Shown here piece after piece: positions 1 through 9,059 of a DNA stretch of 64,000 bases. The notes beneath the pieces are model-generated. The model was not told the origin of the DNA, searched no databases, and was given only the letters and a program-made list of their open reading frames with translations. The stretch is taken from the NCBI RefSeq assembly GCF_000153765.1, contig NZ_DS022294.1, forward strand, positions 1-64,000. The letters run 5' to 3'. Source of the DNA: Mariprofundus ferrooxydans PV-1 (GTDB lineage Bacteria > Pseudomonadota > Zetaproteobacteria > Mariprofundales > Mariprofundaceae). The position numbers and the translations under genes were made by a program. Within the stretch, counting starts at the first letter, position 1, and the number at the start of each line of letters is the position of its first letter.

Positions 1-19
1 CAAACTCATGAACTATTTT

Positions 20-1078
20 TCAGCGCAAGTTTCCTGACAAGCGCTGATATATCCGCTCTGCCTGCTGTTTTAGCTCCATATCTATCATCCCCTCCATATT
101 ATTTTCTGACGGGTTACAGATAAACATCGTTGCATTCATTGCCTCCAACGGCAGATCTGCTACAGCAAATAAAGGGGCGAGAGTCTTCTCCGGATTTCTG
201 CACAGTTCCTCATAGCAAACTGCAATGGCATTGATTGCATGTAAATGCTCCAGAATATAGCTGTAGGTACGCACCCATAGAGCCAGCCAGTAATTAATGT
301 TATCCGTTTGATATCCAATGTTCAGGGGAAGGGTTGTATCACCTGAAAAACAGAAAGGTTTATGCGACGCACCGAATTCGTAGTGAGCTAACCAATCCAT
401 ATAGCTACGGGAGAATCTGTCTTCGTTGTGCATGGCAAGGAATCGCCTGTGCTGGGTCAATAATGAGAATGCCTGAGCAAGTGGATTCCTGAAAGGAATG
501 ACGATCAGCGCATTTGGGAATGCGCTCCGAATAGCATGAAGCCGCAGGATATTGTTGTTGTTCTTTGATAAGTAACGCTGACCCGGGATATCGGAACTGG
601 CCGTAACGCAGCTAATATATTTACGGAAACTGGTGATAATCTCCTCGCTCACTTCATGCGGGATTAAGCGATCCTTCAGAATATATTGGCTGCCACAGAA
701 AGTGCGCCAGAAAACCTCCTCAAACGCTTCCGGGCTATCGAAATCAACGGACAGGCCATCACCGTGCGCCCTTTCCTGCGCCTGTTCGTGTAGATAAAAG
801 CGACCTGAAAGCTTTTTCCACAGGTTCGGCATCAGCACAAACGGCATATTACGATAGGTCAGGGAGCAGAGTTTTCCGCTGTCGTAAAAACTCCGCATCA
901 GTACCGTTGTACCGGCACGAGCCAAACCACAGATAAAGACATGCCTGTGATTAGTCTGGGATTCGCCACCAGAAGCAACGGATGTTTCCAGATCAAAAGA
1001 GGCCCGCCGTACCAGCGATGAGCCGAGAGCCAGGTGATGCAGTATCCTGGCGCTTACACTGTAATTATTGATCGACAT
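20..1078 (-). CDS. sulfotransferase family protein
   Basis: Probable PAPS-dependent carbohydrate sulfotransferase, 352 aa and complete. A 5'-phosphosulfate-binding P-loop (GLARAGTT) is visible at residues 51-58. A segment near residues 196-206 (FRNPLAQAF) resembles the 3'-phosphate-binding region of the family. The N-terminal 45 residues before the P-loop contain no clear signal peptide, so the enzyme is probably cytoplasmic or membrane-associated. Its start overlaps the end of the next upstream gene (the 126-aa membrane protein) by 14 bases, so the two are probably translationally coupled. It is the last complete gene of the polysaccharide locus inside the window; transcription may continue past position 1. 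The family call is firm. The substrate (a nascent glycan) is inferred only from context. Confidence 0.85.
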   Translation of the reverse strand: MSINNYSVSARILHHLALGSSLVRRASFDLETSVASGGESQTNHRHVFICGLARAGTTVLMRSFYDSGKLCSLTYRNMPFVLMPNLWKKLSGRFYLHEQAQERAHGDGLSVDFDSPEAFEEVFWRTFCGSQYILKDRLIPHEVSEEIITSFRKYISCVTASSDIPGQRYLSKNNNNILRLHAIRSAFPNALIVIPFRNPLAQAFSLLTQHRRFLAMHNEDRFSRSYMDWLAHYEFGASHKPFCFSGDTTLPLNIGYQTDNINYWLALWVRTYSYILEHLHAINAIAVCYEELCRNPEKTLAPLFAVADLPLEAMNATMFICNPSENNMEGMIDMELKQQAERIYQRLSGNLR

Positions 1079-1445
1079 ACCATTTTCTGAAACAGATATA
1101 GGGAATCGATATGGCCACCATGAGAATCATGCCAGGCAGGCTGGAGATCACACTTATGGTCGTTGGCTCGACACCGGCAATCCGATCAGCAAGCCACGCA
1201 AAGCCGCCGATCATAAGCAGGCATCCGACAAGCATGAGCAACAGAATCATGCTGTTGTACATCAGTGCTCCGGCATAACGGAGCAACACTTTTTCCTTCC
1301 AATGATCGGAAATCACCGCCGATGGCAGGACGTGAGCAACTCTGTTCGATATTCGTATCACTGCCCGAATGCGGGGCAGGAACGGGAGCCGCAGAAAATA
1401 CTCCATAGCCAGCAGGGTCAACAGGGCTGTAAAGATAAATGCCAT
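1065..1445 (-). CDS. small integral membrane protein, unknown function
   Basis: I do not recognise a family. The 126-aa protein has a hydrophobic N-terminus (residues 1-20), a long hydrophobic stretch around residues 60-88 and another around 97-118, so about three membrane segments. A basic segment (about residues 24-55, with several Arg and the motif DHWKEK) lies between the first two. It starts one base after the stop of the 79-aa protein gene and overlaps the sulfotransferase gene by 14 bases. This tight packing supports a role in the same sulfation-related group. No catalytic motif is visible. Confidence 0.75.
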   Translation of the reverse strand: MAFIFTALLTLLAMEYFLRLPFLPRIRAVIRISNRVAHVLPSAVISDHWKEKVLLRYAGALMYNSMILLLMLVGCLLMIGGFAWLADRIAGVEPTTISVISSLPGMILMVAISIPYICFRKWYVDQ

Positions 1446-1685
1446 CTAATCCGCAGCGTCGTTATTCCTGTCTTTTATCTTTTTGAACAGGCGTTTGATC
1501 GGATACCAGATAATAGCAACCAAAGCCAGAAATATGGAACCCAGAATACCCAGCACAGCGCCAATCGTCCCGACACCCAGGCCGGGGCCAATATATGCAT
1601 ATGCATTCGTGGGATATGTAAAAACTACCAGTACAGCGGCAGTCAGTATCCCACTGAAAACACACCAACGATCAGTTAGGGACAT
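1446..1685 (-). CDS. small membrane protein with YIGPG motif
   Basis: A 79-aa protein with an N-terminal hydrophobic segment ending in an Ala-Tyr-Ala cleavage-like site. The motif YIGPGLGVG follows, then a second Gly-rich membrane span and a basic tail (PIKRLFKKIK). Small proteins of this build recur beside sulfotransferase or alkaline-phosphatase-like genes in polysaccharide loci; that association is from memory, and the function is not established to my knowledge. Its start overlaps the end of the arylsulfotransferase-like gene by 10 bases. It may be a membrane scaffold or lipid-side partner for the neighbouring transferases, but this is speculation. Confidence 0.75.
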   Translation of the reverse strand: MSLTDRWCVFSGILTAAVLVVFTYPTNAYAYIGPGLGVGTIGAVLGILGSIFLALVAIIWYPIKRLFKKIKDRNNDAAD

Positions 1686-3028
1686 GTTGATCCCTCCAGA
1701 ACCGGAATAACATTTCTGACCTGCTCTTTGGTCAAATATCGACTCCAGTGGGTCATGCTTACAAATTTGTCATTCACTTTCGATGCAAATTGCCAGACCA
1801 CTTTGTCCTTAGACGCTCTCAGTATCCGCCCATAATTGGTCTCTTCAATAAACACATCGCCATTATCCAGGATTTCTCCTCGCCCTTCAGTCGATGTATG
1901 AACTTTCAAAGAGTCTAATGGTTTATTATATGGAGTTGAGACATGCCCGTCAGCAAAGTCAAAAATCATGATGTTATTATTGCCCACTTCAATATCTCCG
2001 CCTCTTTTCGATCGAAGCACATTATTATTAAAAACGCTGATTTCAGACTGCCCTACAAAATTCACATCGTGCTGATTAAGCCAGGGCCCCGTCTTTAGCC
2101 AGATAATCTTATTCGAGCTTGGCCTGTAAAGAAAAACAGTACTTCGATGCCTCAGACTAATCAGCAAATCTCCTTCTTTCCAATATTGAGTTGTATAAAG
2201 TGCGGGCTGAATGTCGTTCAAATGAATCATATCTTCGTATAAACTCACACCAAACAGCAGGCCTACGTAACCATTTTCCTCAAGGATTCTGGATACCGAT
2301 TTCCTGAACAGCACCTTCCCATTGAGTGATACCTGTGTGATGGCATCATCCCGATACCTGCCCAGTTTATCCATATCATATGTAGATGGCTCGATTACCG
2401 AAGGAACCCATAAATTTCCACTTGAGTCCTGTTCGATAGAGTGATGAAAAACGCCATTGGTCACCCATTTAATGCGCGAGCATGCATCCACCTTAACCAG
2501 GGGCCCTTCCATTTTAAATACGATTGAACCATCATCCAGAAGCAGCGGATGCATAATCCGATACCTTAAGGGCTGAACATTATTGTTAGGATCATAATGT
2601 ATATGCGTTTTTAACTCTTCAATACTCGGCACCCACTCATGCACTACATAATTGTCACTTATACGCACCAGCTTCACCACTGACTGACCTTTATTCTGAT
2701 CATACACAGAGAGTAACAGGTACCCTTTATCGGTTGCTGCCCCCTGCTGCATTTCACCATTCTCATTGAAGTTGTCGATTTCAGGGAAGCGATTAATCAG
2801 GAGCAGCGGCGACTTTTTCTCTTTCAGCTCATCAAACGTCCTTTTCATCTGAGAAGGGAAATCGGCAATAGCTACAATCGCTGACCCATAAGATTCCAGT
2901 CGAGCATCCTGCTGTAAGGCCCTCTTAACGTACCAGCCAAACAAAACAGTAGAGCATAAGGCGAACAAAACCAACAGCAGCAACACCCAGAGAGGCACTT
3001 TTCTCATCATGAATGACTCAAGTTTCAT
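1676..3028 (-). CDS. arylsulfotransferase (ASST)-like membrane-anchored protein
   Basis: A 450-aa protein with one N-terminal membrane anchor (about residues 12-33) followed by a repeated beta-rich domain of the bacterial arylsulfotransferase / six-bladed propeller type. Recognisable elements are HHSIEQDSSGNLW, HLNDIQP and QHDVNFVGQSEISVFNNN, which match the conserved His-containing blades of the ASST superfamily. Classical ASSTs are periplasmic and transfer sulfate from a phenolic donor through a His intermediate, without PAPS. Whether this protein is a true sulfotransferase or only shares the fold cannot be decided by eye. It stands next to a PAPS-type sulfotransferase and two small membrane proteins. 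Translation likely starts at the first Met or at MMRKVPLW six codons downstream. Confidence 0.75.
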   Translation of the reverse strand: MKLESFMMRKVPLWVLLLLVLFALCSTVLFGWYVKRALQQDARLESYGSAIVAIADFPSQMKRTFDELKEKKSPLLLINRFPEIDNFNENGEMQQGAATDKGYLLLSVYDQNKGQSVVKLVRISDNYVVHEWVPSIEELKTHIHYDPNNNVQPLRYRIMHPLLLDDGSIVFKMEGPLVKVDACSRIKWVTNGVFHHSIEQDSSGNLWVPSVIEPSTYDMDKLGRYRDDAITQVSLNGKVLFRKSVSRILEENGYVGLLFGVSLYEDMIHLNDIQPALYTTQYWKEGDLLISLRHRSTVFLYRPSSNKIIWLKTGPWLNQHDVNFVGQSEISVFNNNVLRSKRGGDIEVGNNNIMIFDFADGHVSTPYNKPLDSLKVHTSTEGRGEILDNGDVFIEETNYGRILRASKDKVVWQFASKVNDKFVSMTHWSRYLTKEQVRNVIPVLEGSTCP

Positions 3029-3201
3029 AGATTACAAATCCTGTGCATATTAATTATGGTCAAGGTATTATTAATAAGTAGCGCATCGCAGCGATCACGC
3101 CACTTTTTCCAATCACAATGAAAATCTCTCCCCGGCTATTGAGGGTCGAATCACATATTTGAAAAACATCCGGATATGCCCTTCGCCTGGACATCGACCT
3201 T
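3029..3201. other. intergenic gap between flippase and ASST-like genes
   Basis: This 173-base AT-richer gap holds no ORF. Reading leftward it contains a small inverted repeat (GCG-TGATCG / CGAT-GCGC) and a TTGACC hexamer followed by AT-rich sequence about 20 bases on. An internal promoter for the sulfation-related genes is possible but not well matched. Confidence 0.3.
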
Positions 3202-4737
3202 TCAGGATTTAGCATCTATGGAAGCAATCCATTGACCCACACCGGGGATTTTACCAAGTAATTTAAGCTCAATTTCAAGCCGACCAGTGGTTGCGAAAAC
3301 AAACAGAATCGATATTGCACCCGACAAGTAAAGTACAGCTGCTGCCGGAGCCATATACCAGCGCGAAGAGATTACCCACGGCTCTATCAGCTGTTCCAGA
3401 CCATAACACATGGCACATATGAATACTGCCGGCCACATCAGATGAAGCAATTTGTAACACGTCCCTGACATACTTCTATGATTCACGCTGTGAAAGTCAT
3501 ACAAATACATCAGCCCTGTAATCGATATAGCCAGAGCGGTGCCTGCTGCTGCACCCTCTTTCCCCCATATCTGGATCAATATAAGACTGAACACGACATT
3601 CATAATGATCGAAACTACCGCCAATCTCGCCATCACGGCAGTCCGGCCCATGGCCTGCACAAACAGATTCACCGGCATTGCTATCACACTGATGGCAATA
3701 CCCGCTGCAAGCAGCATAAATACCCATCGGCCGTGATAACCAATCTGTCCAACCCAGGCAAACAAAAACAACGGTGAAACAGCCATGGGCAGCAGCAGCA
3801 GGAATACCGCCGACAGCGCCGCAACCCTGGTCAAGTCAAGATAGGCGGGCCAAAAGTCCTGCTTGCTTGAATATTTCTCCGTCGCAGTTGGAAGGAATGA
3901 TCCCAGACCGAAACCCGGAATACTTCTCAGTGCCTGTCCTGCCCTGCTGGCGCATTCATAATGGGTAACCTGAGCCAGACCGACAAAGCCTGCGATGAGC
4001 ATTTTATCAAATTGAAAATGTACGAAGTACATCATATCGCTGAACTGGAGGTTGAAGCCGTGCAAAAACATCTGCCGAATTGTCGCCCAACTGGTCAATC
4101 CGGGACGGTATGACCAGGGAACCGTCCGACGAACCCAGAGCCATGACAGGTACAGAATAATCAACTGGCTTACCCAGTAGCTTATCAGAATAAGATCGAG
4201 CCGCGGCCAGTTGTAGGCCACGATCCAGCTAACGATATTGGATATAAAAAATTGCAGCAGCGATATTAACGCATAGGCGTCATATCTTCTGACCGCACAT
4301 AATGTCTGGAAACTGATCCTGAACAGCAGTGTGCCTATTACCGAAAAAAACAGGAATATAATTAGCCCACCCGGTGAAAGCAGCCGGGTATCAGGCAGGT
4401 TCAACCAGCCAGCCAAAGGCGCTGCGGCATACAAAACAGCCACACCCGCCAGAAGAAAAACAATGATAAGCAGTGAGGTGGCATTGCTGAGCACCTCACT
4501 TCGATGCAAATCACAATAACTGTCTTTTTCCGCCAGATATTTTATAACCGTGGTCGACATGCCGAATTCGAGGACATAAAATGCAAAGCTGCCGCCCAGA
4601 AGCACTGCCCAGCCACCATACATCTCGGAGCCAAGGCAACTGAGCAGGATAGGAATACCGAGCAACCCGACCATGATGCTCAAGACTCTCGATCCGATCA
4701 TGATCAGTGCGGCATCAATGTGAGATACTTTTTTCAT
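3202..4737 (-). CDS. wzx: polysaccharide flippase (Wzx / MATE-like)
   Basis: A 511-aa polytopic protein with about 12-14 hydrophobic segments across its full length. It has the N-terminal pattern of the PST/Wzx flippase family (short basic N-terminus, then GSRVLSIMVGLLGIPILLSCLG). It would move undecaprenyl-linked repeat units across the inner membrane. Its ATG overlaps the stop of the Wzy-like polymerase gene by one base (TAATG), which fits a Wzx/Wzy functional pair. A gap of 173 bases separates it from the downstream arylsulfotransferase-like gene. Family assignment is confident; the cargo is unknown. Confidence 0.88.
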   Translation of the reverse strand: MKKVSHIDAALIMIGSRVLSIMVGLLGIPILLSCLGSEMYGGWAVLLGGSFAFYVLEFGMSTTVIKYLAEKDSYCDLHRSEVLSNATSLLIIVFLLAGVAVLYAAAPLAGWLNLPDTRLLSPGGLIIFLFFSVIGTLLFRISFQTLCAVRRYDAYALISLLQFFISNIVSWIVAYNWPRLDLILISYWVSQLIILYLSWLWVRRTVPWSYRPGLTSWATIRQMFLHGFNLQFSDMMYFVHFQFDKMLIAGFVGLAQVTHYECASRAGQALRSIPGFGLGSFLPTATEKYSSKQDFWPAYLDLTRVAALSAVFLLLLPMAVSPLFLFAWVGQIGYHGRWVFMLLAAGIAISVIAMPVNLFVQAMGRTAVMARLAVVSIIMNVVFSLILIQIWGKEGAAAGTALAISITGLMYLYDFHSVNHRSMSGTCYKLLHLMWPAVFICAMCYGLEQLIEPWVISSRWYMAPAAAVLYLSGAISILFVFATTGRLEIELKLLGKIPGVGQWIASIDAKS

Positions 4738-6113
4738 TAACGAATACCTTCGTCTTTTGACGGAAGCCCTGCAAACTTCAGGCTGTGTGCAAGTAACAGC
4801 CCCAGCAGAATATTCGCCGGAAAAAGCTCACTAACATTCATTGTCATGCTGCCCACCGAAACCAGTAGATAAAAAGGGGCAGAGTCGGGATCATGGAAGG
4901 CGGCATACGCCATGAGCCCGTAAAATAATAACAGGCCTGCCAACCCCATCTGCGCCATTAATGCAACAGGTGTCGAGTCTGAAATGAACAGTATACCGGC
5001 ATCATTAGCACTCGCCAGTTGGGCAGGAAATAGTGAGAGCAGTGATATCGCTGAATTGGTGCCTGCGCCGAGCCCTTGTCCGAAAAGCAGTGTGGCCATA
5101 TCCAGGTTGTTCAGATATTCCGTAAGCGGCAGGATTCTTCCCCACAACGAATCCATAATATCCCATCGACCGCTTAAAACCGGTAGCATCAAAATCAGCG
5201 GTACAACTCCGACCATTCCTGCAATTCTCACCCATGATCGATAAGCAGGATTTACATACCGATACAACTCGAAAACAGCGAAAACAAAAAGTAACAACAT
5301 GGCCATTGCCGAAGCACTGAAGAATACAAGAATCGCCGTCATGATAGCCATCATGGCAACATAACGACGGTTCTCTGAAAACCTCATATAAAATGCGAGA
5401 CTCAATACTGCCATGAGTCCCAAACTACTTGGCTGCAACATAGTGCCGACAATCCGGTCCCCAAAATCCTGACCAAAAAAATGGGCGCTGAACAACCTTA
5501 AGCCACGCTCAAATTCAATCGGAAACAGAATGAACTGAACAGACAGAAATACCATCAAACCTTTACCCAGAAATTGTAGTTGCCTGCCCCCTGCAGCCCA
5601 AGCCCCCAACAGGGCAATGAACAGGAAGAAAAAGAAACGTAGCCCAGCCAGAGGTAAAACAAGTCCGAACCTGAAACCGGAATACGCGAATGAAACAGTC
5701 ACAACCAATAATGACAAAGCCAGCGGCCATATCGGCACCGGTAGTAACCCGCGACCGAGTCGCCAGAAAATTACTGCTGATATAAAGATGAAGAGAGTTA
5801 ACCACACATCTTTTATTAACTTGAAAAAAACTTCTGCACCCTGGGTGTTGTAAAATCCAACCTTTAATGCATTTTCCCATGCAATACCCGCCGCTGTTGT
5901 AGGAGGCATCTTCATACTGCTCTCAATATAGGCTGCCGCAAAATGATAATGCTGAGGTTCCAGAAACCCTACGCGCTTCAACCAGAATGCCCCCCCGTTC
6001 AACACCGCGGCTACGATCAATAGCACAAAGAGCAATTTAACCAGCCGCTCCGGCGCACGTGAATCCAACCATGCATTACAGCCGTTTTCGCTCATTCTGA
6101 TGTCGGTCAACAC
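4737..6113 (-). CDS. wzy: O-antigen/EPS polymerase-like membrane protein (Wzy)
   Basis: A 458-aa polytopic protein with about ten or more hydrophobic segments and a larger soluble loop (roughly residues 315-375) containing FGQGLGAGTNSA, resembling the Wzy_C / O-antigen ligase-polymerase loop. It would polymerise flipped repeat units at the periplasmic face. Two starts are possible: the first Met, or MSENGCNAW six codons later. The gene lies five bases after the UDP-GlcA 4-epimerase stop and overlaps the flippase start by one base. Members of this family share little sequence, so the polymerase role rests on topology, the loop and the adjacent flippase. A ligase is the main alternative. Confidence 0.7.
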   Translation of the reverse strand: MLTDIRMSENGCNAWLDSRAPERLVKLLFVLLIVAAVLNGGAFWLKRVGFLEPQHYHFAAAYIESSMKMPPTTAAGIAWENALKVGFYNTQGAEVFFKLIKDVWLTLFIFISAVIFWRLGRGLLPVPIWPLALSLLVVTVSFAYSGFRFGLVLPLAGLRFFFFLFIALLGAWAAGGRQLQFLGKGLMVFLSVQFILFPIEFERGLRLFSAHFFGQDFGDRIVGTMLQPSSLGLMAVLSLAFYMRFSENRRYVAMMAIMTAILVFFSASAMAMLLLFVFAVFELYRYVNPAYRSWVRIAGMVGVVPLILMLPVLSGRWDIMDSLWGRILPLTEYLNNLDMATLLFGQGLGAGTNSAISLLSLFPAQLASANDAGILFISDSTPVALMAQMGLAGLLLFYGLMAYAAFHDPDSAPFYLLVSVGSMTMNVSELFPANILLGLLLAHSLKFAGLPSKDEGIR

Positions 6114-6118
6114 CCGTG

Positions 6119-7342
6119 TTACTCAACCAGGCCGTAATAGTCGCGATACCACTGTACAAAGCGTTTTACGCCCTCCTGCACACTCATTGACGGGCGATAA
6201 CCGACATCCTTTGCCAGCTCATCAACGTCGGCCCAGGTTGCCGGCACATCGCCCGCCTGCAACGGCAAAAAGTTCTTCTCCGCTGTCATGCCAAGCGCCT
6301 CTTCCAGCGCTTCGATATACGCCATCAGGCCGACCGGCACACTGTTGCCTATATTGTACACCCGCCACGGCGCCCTGCTGCTGCAGGGGTCGGGATGCGC
6401 GCCATCCCACTGCGGGTTTCCTGTAGCCTGTTGATCCAGTACGCGCACAACCCCCTCTACGATATCATCGACATAGGTAAAGTCGCGCTTCATATCGCCG
6501 TGATTGAACACATCAATCGGCTTGCTTTCCAGAATCGCCTTTGTGAACAGGAACAGGGCCATGTCAGGCCGTCCCCATGGACCGTAAACGGTAAAGAAAC
6601 GCAAACCTGTCGTCGGCAAGCCGTACAGATGGCTGTAGGTATGCGCCATCAGCTCATTGGCTTTCTTTGTCGCGGCATATAACGAAATCGGGTGATCGAC
6701 GTTATCATGTACGGAAAACGGCATCGATTCATTGGCACCGTATACCGATGAGGATGAGGCATAAACAAGGTGCTTAACCCCGGTATGCCTGCACCCTTCG
6801 AGGATATTGGTGAAACCGACAATATTGCTGTCGATATAGGCATGCGGATTTTTCAGCGAGTAGCGCACGCCGGCCTGTGCCGCCAGATTCACCACCGCAT
6901 CAAACGATGACTCGACAAACAGCTTCTCCATTCCCGCCCTGTCGGCCAGATCCATTTTGACAAAGCTGAAGCGGTCATAGCCGGACAATTGTGCCAGCCG
7001 CGCCTCTTTCAGGCTGACATCATAGTAGTCGTTCATATTATCCAGCCCGACTACCATATCACCACGCTGCAGCAGCCTTTTGGCCAGATGCATGCCGATA
7101 AAACCGGCAGCACCGGTAATAAGTACCTTGCACGACTTGGTACCGGCTTCGCCATTCACCTTGTCCCCCAAGGCACCCTCTCTGGCTTCGCCATTCACCT
7201 TGTCCCCCAGGGCACCCTCTCTGGCTTCGCCATTCACCTTGTCCCCCAGGGCACCCTCTCTGGCTTCGCCATTCACCTTGTCCCCCGGGGGATTCGCCTT
7301 ATGGTTCGCGCCAGTCATTAGCTGCGTTTTTTCATCTGCCAT
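6119..7342 (-). CDS. UDP-glucuronate 4-epimerase with N-terminal tandem repeat
   Basis: An extended SDR enzyme of 407 aa from the ATG at 7342 (MADEK...). An open frame continues upstream to 7492, but that part overlaps the acetyltransferase gene and reads as Arg/Cys-rich non-coding sequence. The NAD-binding motif GAAGFIG is at about residues 77-83, with [22 protein letters not shown] and LYAATKK further on, as in UDP-GlcA 4-epimerases (LpsL/CapI type) that make UDP-GalA. Unusually, residues 20-66 are 3.6 copies of the 13-aa unit [13 protein letters not shown], placed before the normal domain start. The substrate would come from Ugd, encoded at the other end of the locus. Confidence 0.88.
   Translation of the reverse strand: MADEKTQLMTGANHKANPPGDKVNGEAREGALGDKVNGEAREGALGDKVNGEAREGALGDKVNGEAGTKSCKVLITGAAGFIGMHLAKRLLQRGDMVVGLDNMNDYYDVSLKEARLAQLSGYDRFSFVKMDLADRAGMEKLFVESSFDAVVNLAAQAGVRYSLKNPHAYIDSNIVGFTNILEGCRHTGVKHLVYASSSSVYGANESMPFSVHDNVDHPISLYAATKKANELMAHTYSHLYGLPTTGLRFFTVYGPWGRPDMALFLFTKAILESKPIDVFNHGDMKRDFTYVDDIVEGVVRVLDQQATGNPQWDGAHPDPCSSRAPWRVYNIGNSVPVGLMAYIEALEEALGMTAEKNFLPLQAGDVPATWADVDELAKDVGYRPSMSVQEGVKRFVQWYRDYYGLVE
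7146..7286 (-). repeat. 39-bp in-frame tandem repeat (VNTR-like)
   Basis: Three full 39-bp units (7146-7184, 7185-7223, 7224-7262) and a 24-bp partial fourth (7263-7286). They are nearly identical; unit 1 differs from units 2 and 3 by a single base near its middle. Being a multiple of three, gain or loss of units would change protein length without breaking the frame. The encoded unit is [13 protein letters not shown]. Near-identity implies recent expansion by slippage or recombination. Confidence 0.95.
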
Positions 7343-7344
7343 GC

Positions 7345-7896
7345 TCAGACCCTTTTCCGTAAAACGCGTGCAGGTACCCCTGCAACCACACTGTTTTCTG
7401 CGACATCCCGCGTCACAACGGCGCCTGCACCGATAACCGCTCCGCGGCCGATATTCACGCCGGGAAGGATCACCGCACGGGCACCTATCCATACATCATC
7501 AGCAATACATACCGGGGCGGATGCACAGCCCTGGGCATCGATCAATATGCCGCTTTTGATATTATGGGTGTGATCGGTGATAAACACACCGGGTGCAATC
7601 AGTACATGATCGCCGATGCTCACCTGCTTACTGACATCAATTTCAACACCCCTGCCGATAAAGCCATATTGGCCGACCTCCAGCCGGGCCTTGCTGTCAA
7701 CCAGCTTCAGCCATACATCCGACTCCAGTTGTGTTCTGCTGCCTATGCTGACCCCATGCGGATAATCAACCCTGACACCCGCTCCAACCAACCCCTTGTG
7801 CAGACCCGAGCAACCCAGGCCTCTGAGCAACCAGGCGCGCAATCGCGCCGTTGCGATACGCCCGAAATCCACGAGCTTGACGATCTGCATGCTCAT
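7345..7896 (-). CDS. left-handed beta-helix O-acetyltransferase
   Basis: A 183-aa protein with hexapeptide repeats ([36 protein letters not shown]) forming a left-handed beta-helix. It has the typical catalytic-loop His (DHTHN) and the C-terminal [12 protein letters not shown] signature of the WcaF/maltose-acetyltransferase class. It would acetylate a sugar of the repeat unit from acetyl-CoA in the cytoplasm. Its start overlaps the stop of the upstream GT4 gene by four bases (ATGA), and the epimerase start follows two bases after its stop. A related enzyme is encoded at 15073-15681. Confidence 0.9.
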   Translation of the reverse strand: MSMQIVKLVDFGRIATARLRAWLLRGLGCSGLHKGLVGAGVRVDYPHGVSIGSRTQLESDVWLKLVDSKARLEVGQYGFIGRGVEIDVSKQVSIGDHVLIAPGVFITDHTHNIKSGILIDAQGCASAPVCIADDVWIGARAVILPGVNIGRGAVIGAGAVVTRDVAENSVVAGVPARVLRKRV

Positions 7897-9059
7897 CCTG
7901 CCGCCCTCTTCTGCTGTTTGCGCTCAATCAGTGCCTGATAAAATGCTACCGTTTCAGCTGCAACCCGCTCCCATGAATAGTGCATGGCACTCTCTCTGGC
8001 CGATGCCCCCATGCGGCGGACCTTGTCATCATCGGAGCAGAGCTCAGCGATAGCTGATTCAAGCTGGCCGGCATTGCCGGTCTCAAACAGTATCCCGTTA
8101 CGCCCGCTGTTAATCAGATCCCGCATGCCGCCCGTATCCGATGCAATCACGCACAGCCCTCTGGCCATCGCCTCAAGCGGAGCCTTGCCGAACCCCTCAA
8201 ACAGGGAGGGAAACAGAAAAATACCGTGCGAATCATACAAAGCCATTAATGCATCCTGCGCCAGCGGCTGAACACGGGATACCTTCTGTTTCGCTACAGG
8301 CGAGAACAGTGCTTCGGCCTCGGCCCAATCCTGATCTGAACATACCCAGGTCAGCTTCAGCGCATCGTGGGTCTCCACCAGCCTGTTCCAGGCTTCAGCC
8401 AGAATATGAACCCCTTTCCACAGTCTGGCAGGCCCAACCATCAACAGCCGTTGAGACCTTTCAATAGACATGGCTTTCGGATCTTGCAGGTAACTGTCGG
8501 GGGCGGCCTGTGCAATGCAGGCGATCTGCCCGGTCGGCACGGCAAAACGGTTGATGAGAAAATCGCGATCTTCAGTACAGCTGACAATATGGCCGTCGGC
8601 ATAGCGTGCAGCCAGCCTGCACGAACGAGCAATACCTGCATCAATCAGGTGTCCGGGCAGTGAGCGGGGAAAGCTGCGCTGCTCAATGCCCAGCTTTTTT
8701 GACCAGTGTGCAAGCGTCTCAATCGCCCTGAGTTCAAAGCCGTGGCTGCGACAGACAAAAACAGCGCGGCTTTGCCGCTTTCGATGGTTCCGTGCGGCAA
8801 GGTATGCGGCAGACTGATTGACATGCAACACATCATAATCACAGGCGTCAATGCGCGATGCAATCGCACTCCGGTAAGCACGGGGCTGCTCCAGCAGGTA
8901 ATGGAGATTTCCATGGCTGATTCTATGCGACAGATCGGATGACCAGAGAGCGTCCACCTCATGCCCCGCTGCCCGTAATGCCTGAATGGTCTGGTACTCT
9001 GTGCCTGCGGCACCCGAATCCGGATCCGGCAACACATCAGCGACAAACAGAATTTTCAA
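7893..9059 (-). CDS. glycosyltransferase family 4
   Basis: A GT-B fold retaining glycosyltransferase of 388 aa. The N-terminal domain begins MKILFVADVLP with the Gly-rich acceptor loop (DSGAAGTEYQ). The C-terminal donor-binding domain has the E-x7-E motif in LFPSLFEGFGKAPLEAMA and the following SDTGGMRDLI. It is coupled by four-base overlaps to the gene on each side. Donor and acceptor sugars cannot be predicted. Confidence 0.9.
   Translation of the reverse strand: MKILFVADVLPDPDSGAAGTEYQTIQALRAAGHEVDALWSSDLSHRISHGNLHYLLEQPRAYRSAIASRIDACDYDVLHVNQSAAYLAARNHRKRQSRAVFVCRSHGFELRAIETLAHWSKKLGIEQRSFPRSLPGHLIDAGIARSCRLAARYADGHIVSCTEDRDFLINRFAVPTGQIACIAQAAPDSYLQDPKAMSIERSQRLLMVGPARLWKGVHILAEAWNRLVETHDALKLTWVCSDQDWAEAEALFSPVAKQKVSRVQPLAQDALMALYDSHGIFLFPSLFEGFGKAPLEAMARGLCVIASDTGGMRDLINSGRNGILFETGNAGQLESAIAELCSDDDKVRRMGASARESAMHYSWERVAAETVAFYQALIERKQQKRAAG

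Noticed and set aside
7146-7286. Tandem repeat as a CRISPR array
   Set aside because: Units are directly adjacent with no unique spacers, and they lie in frame inside an epimerase gene.
7343-7492. Upstream extension of the epimerase frame
   Set aside because: It overlaps the acetyltransferase gene out of frame and encodes Arg/Cys-rich sequence; the ATG at 7342 gives the sensible start.
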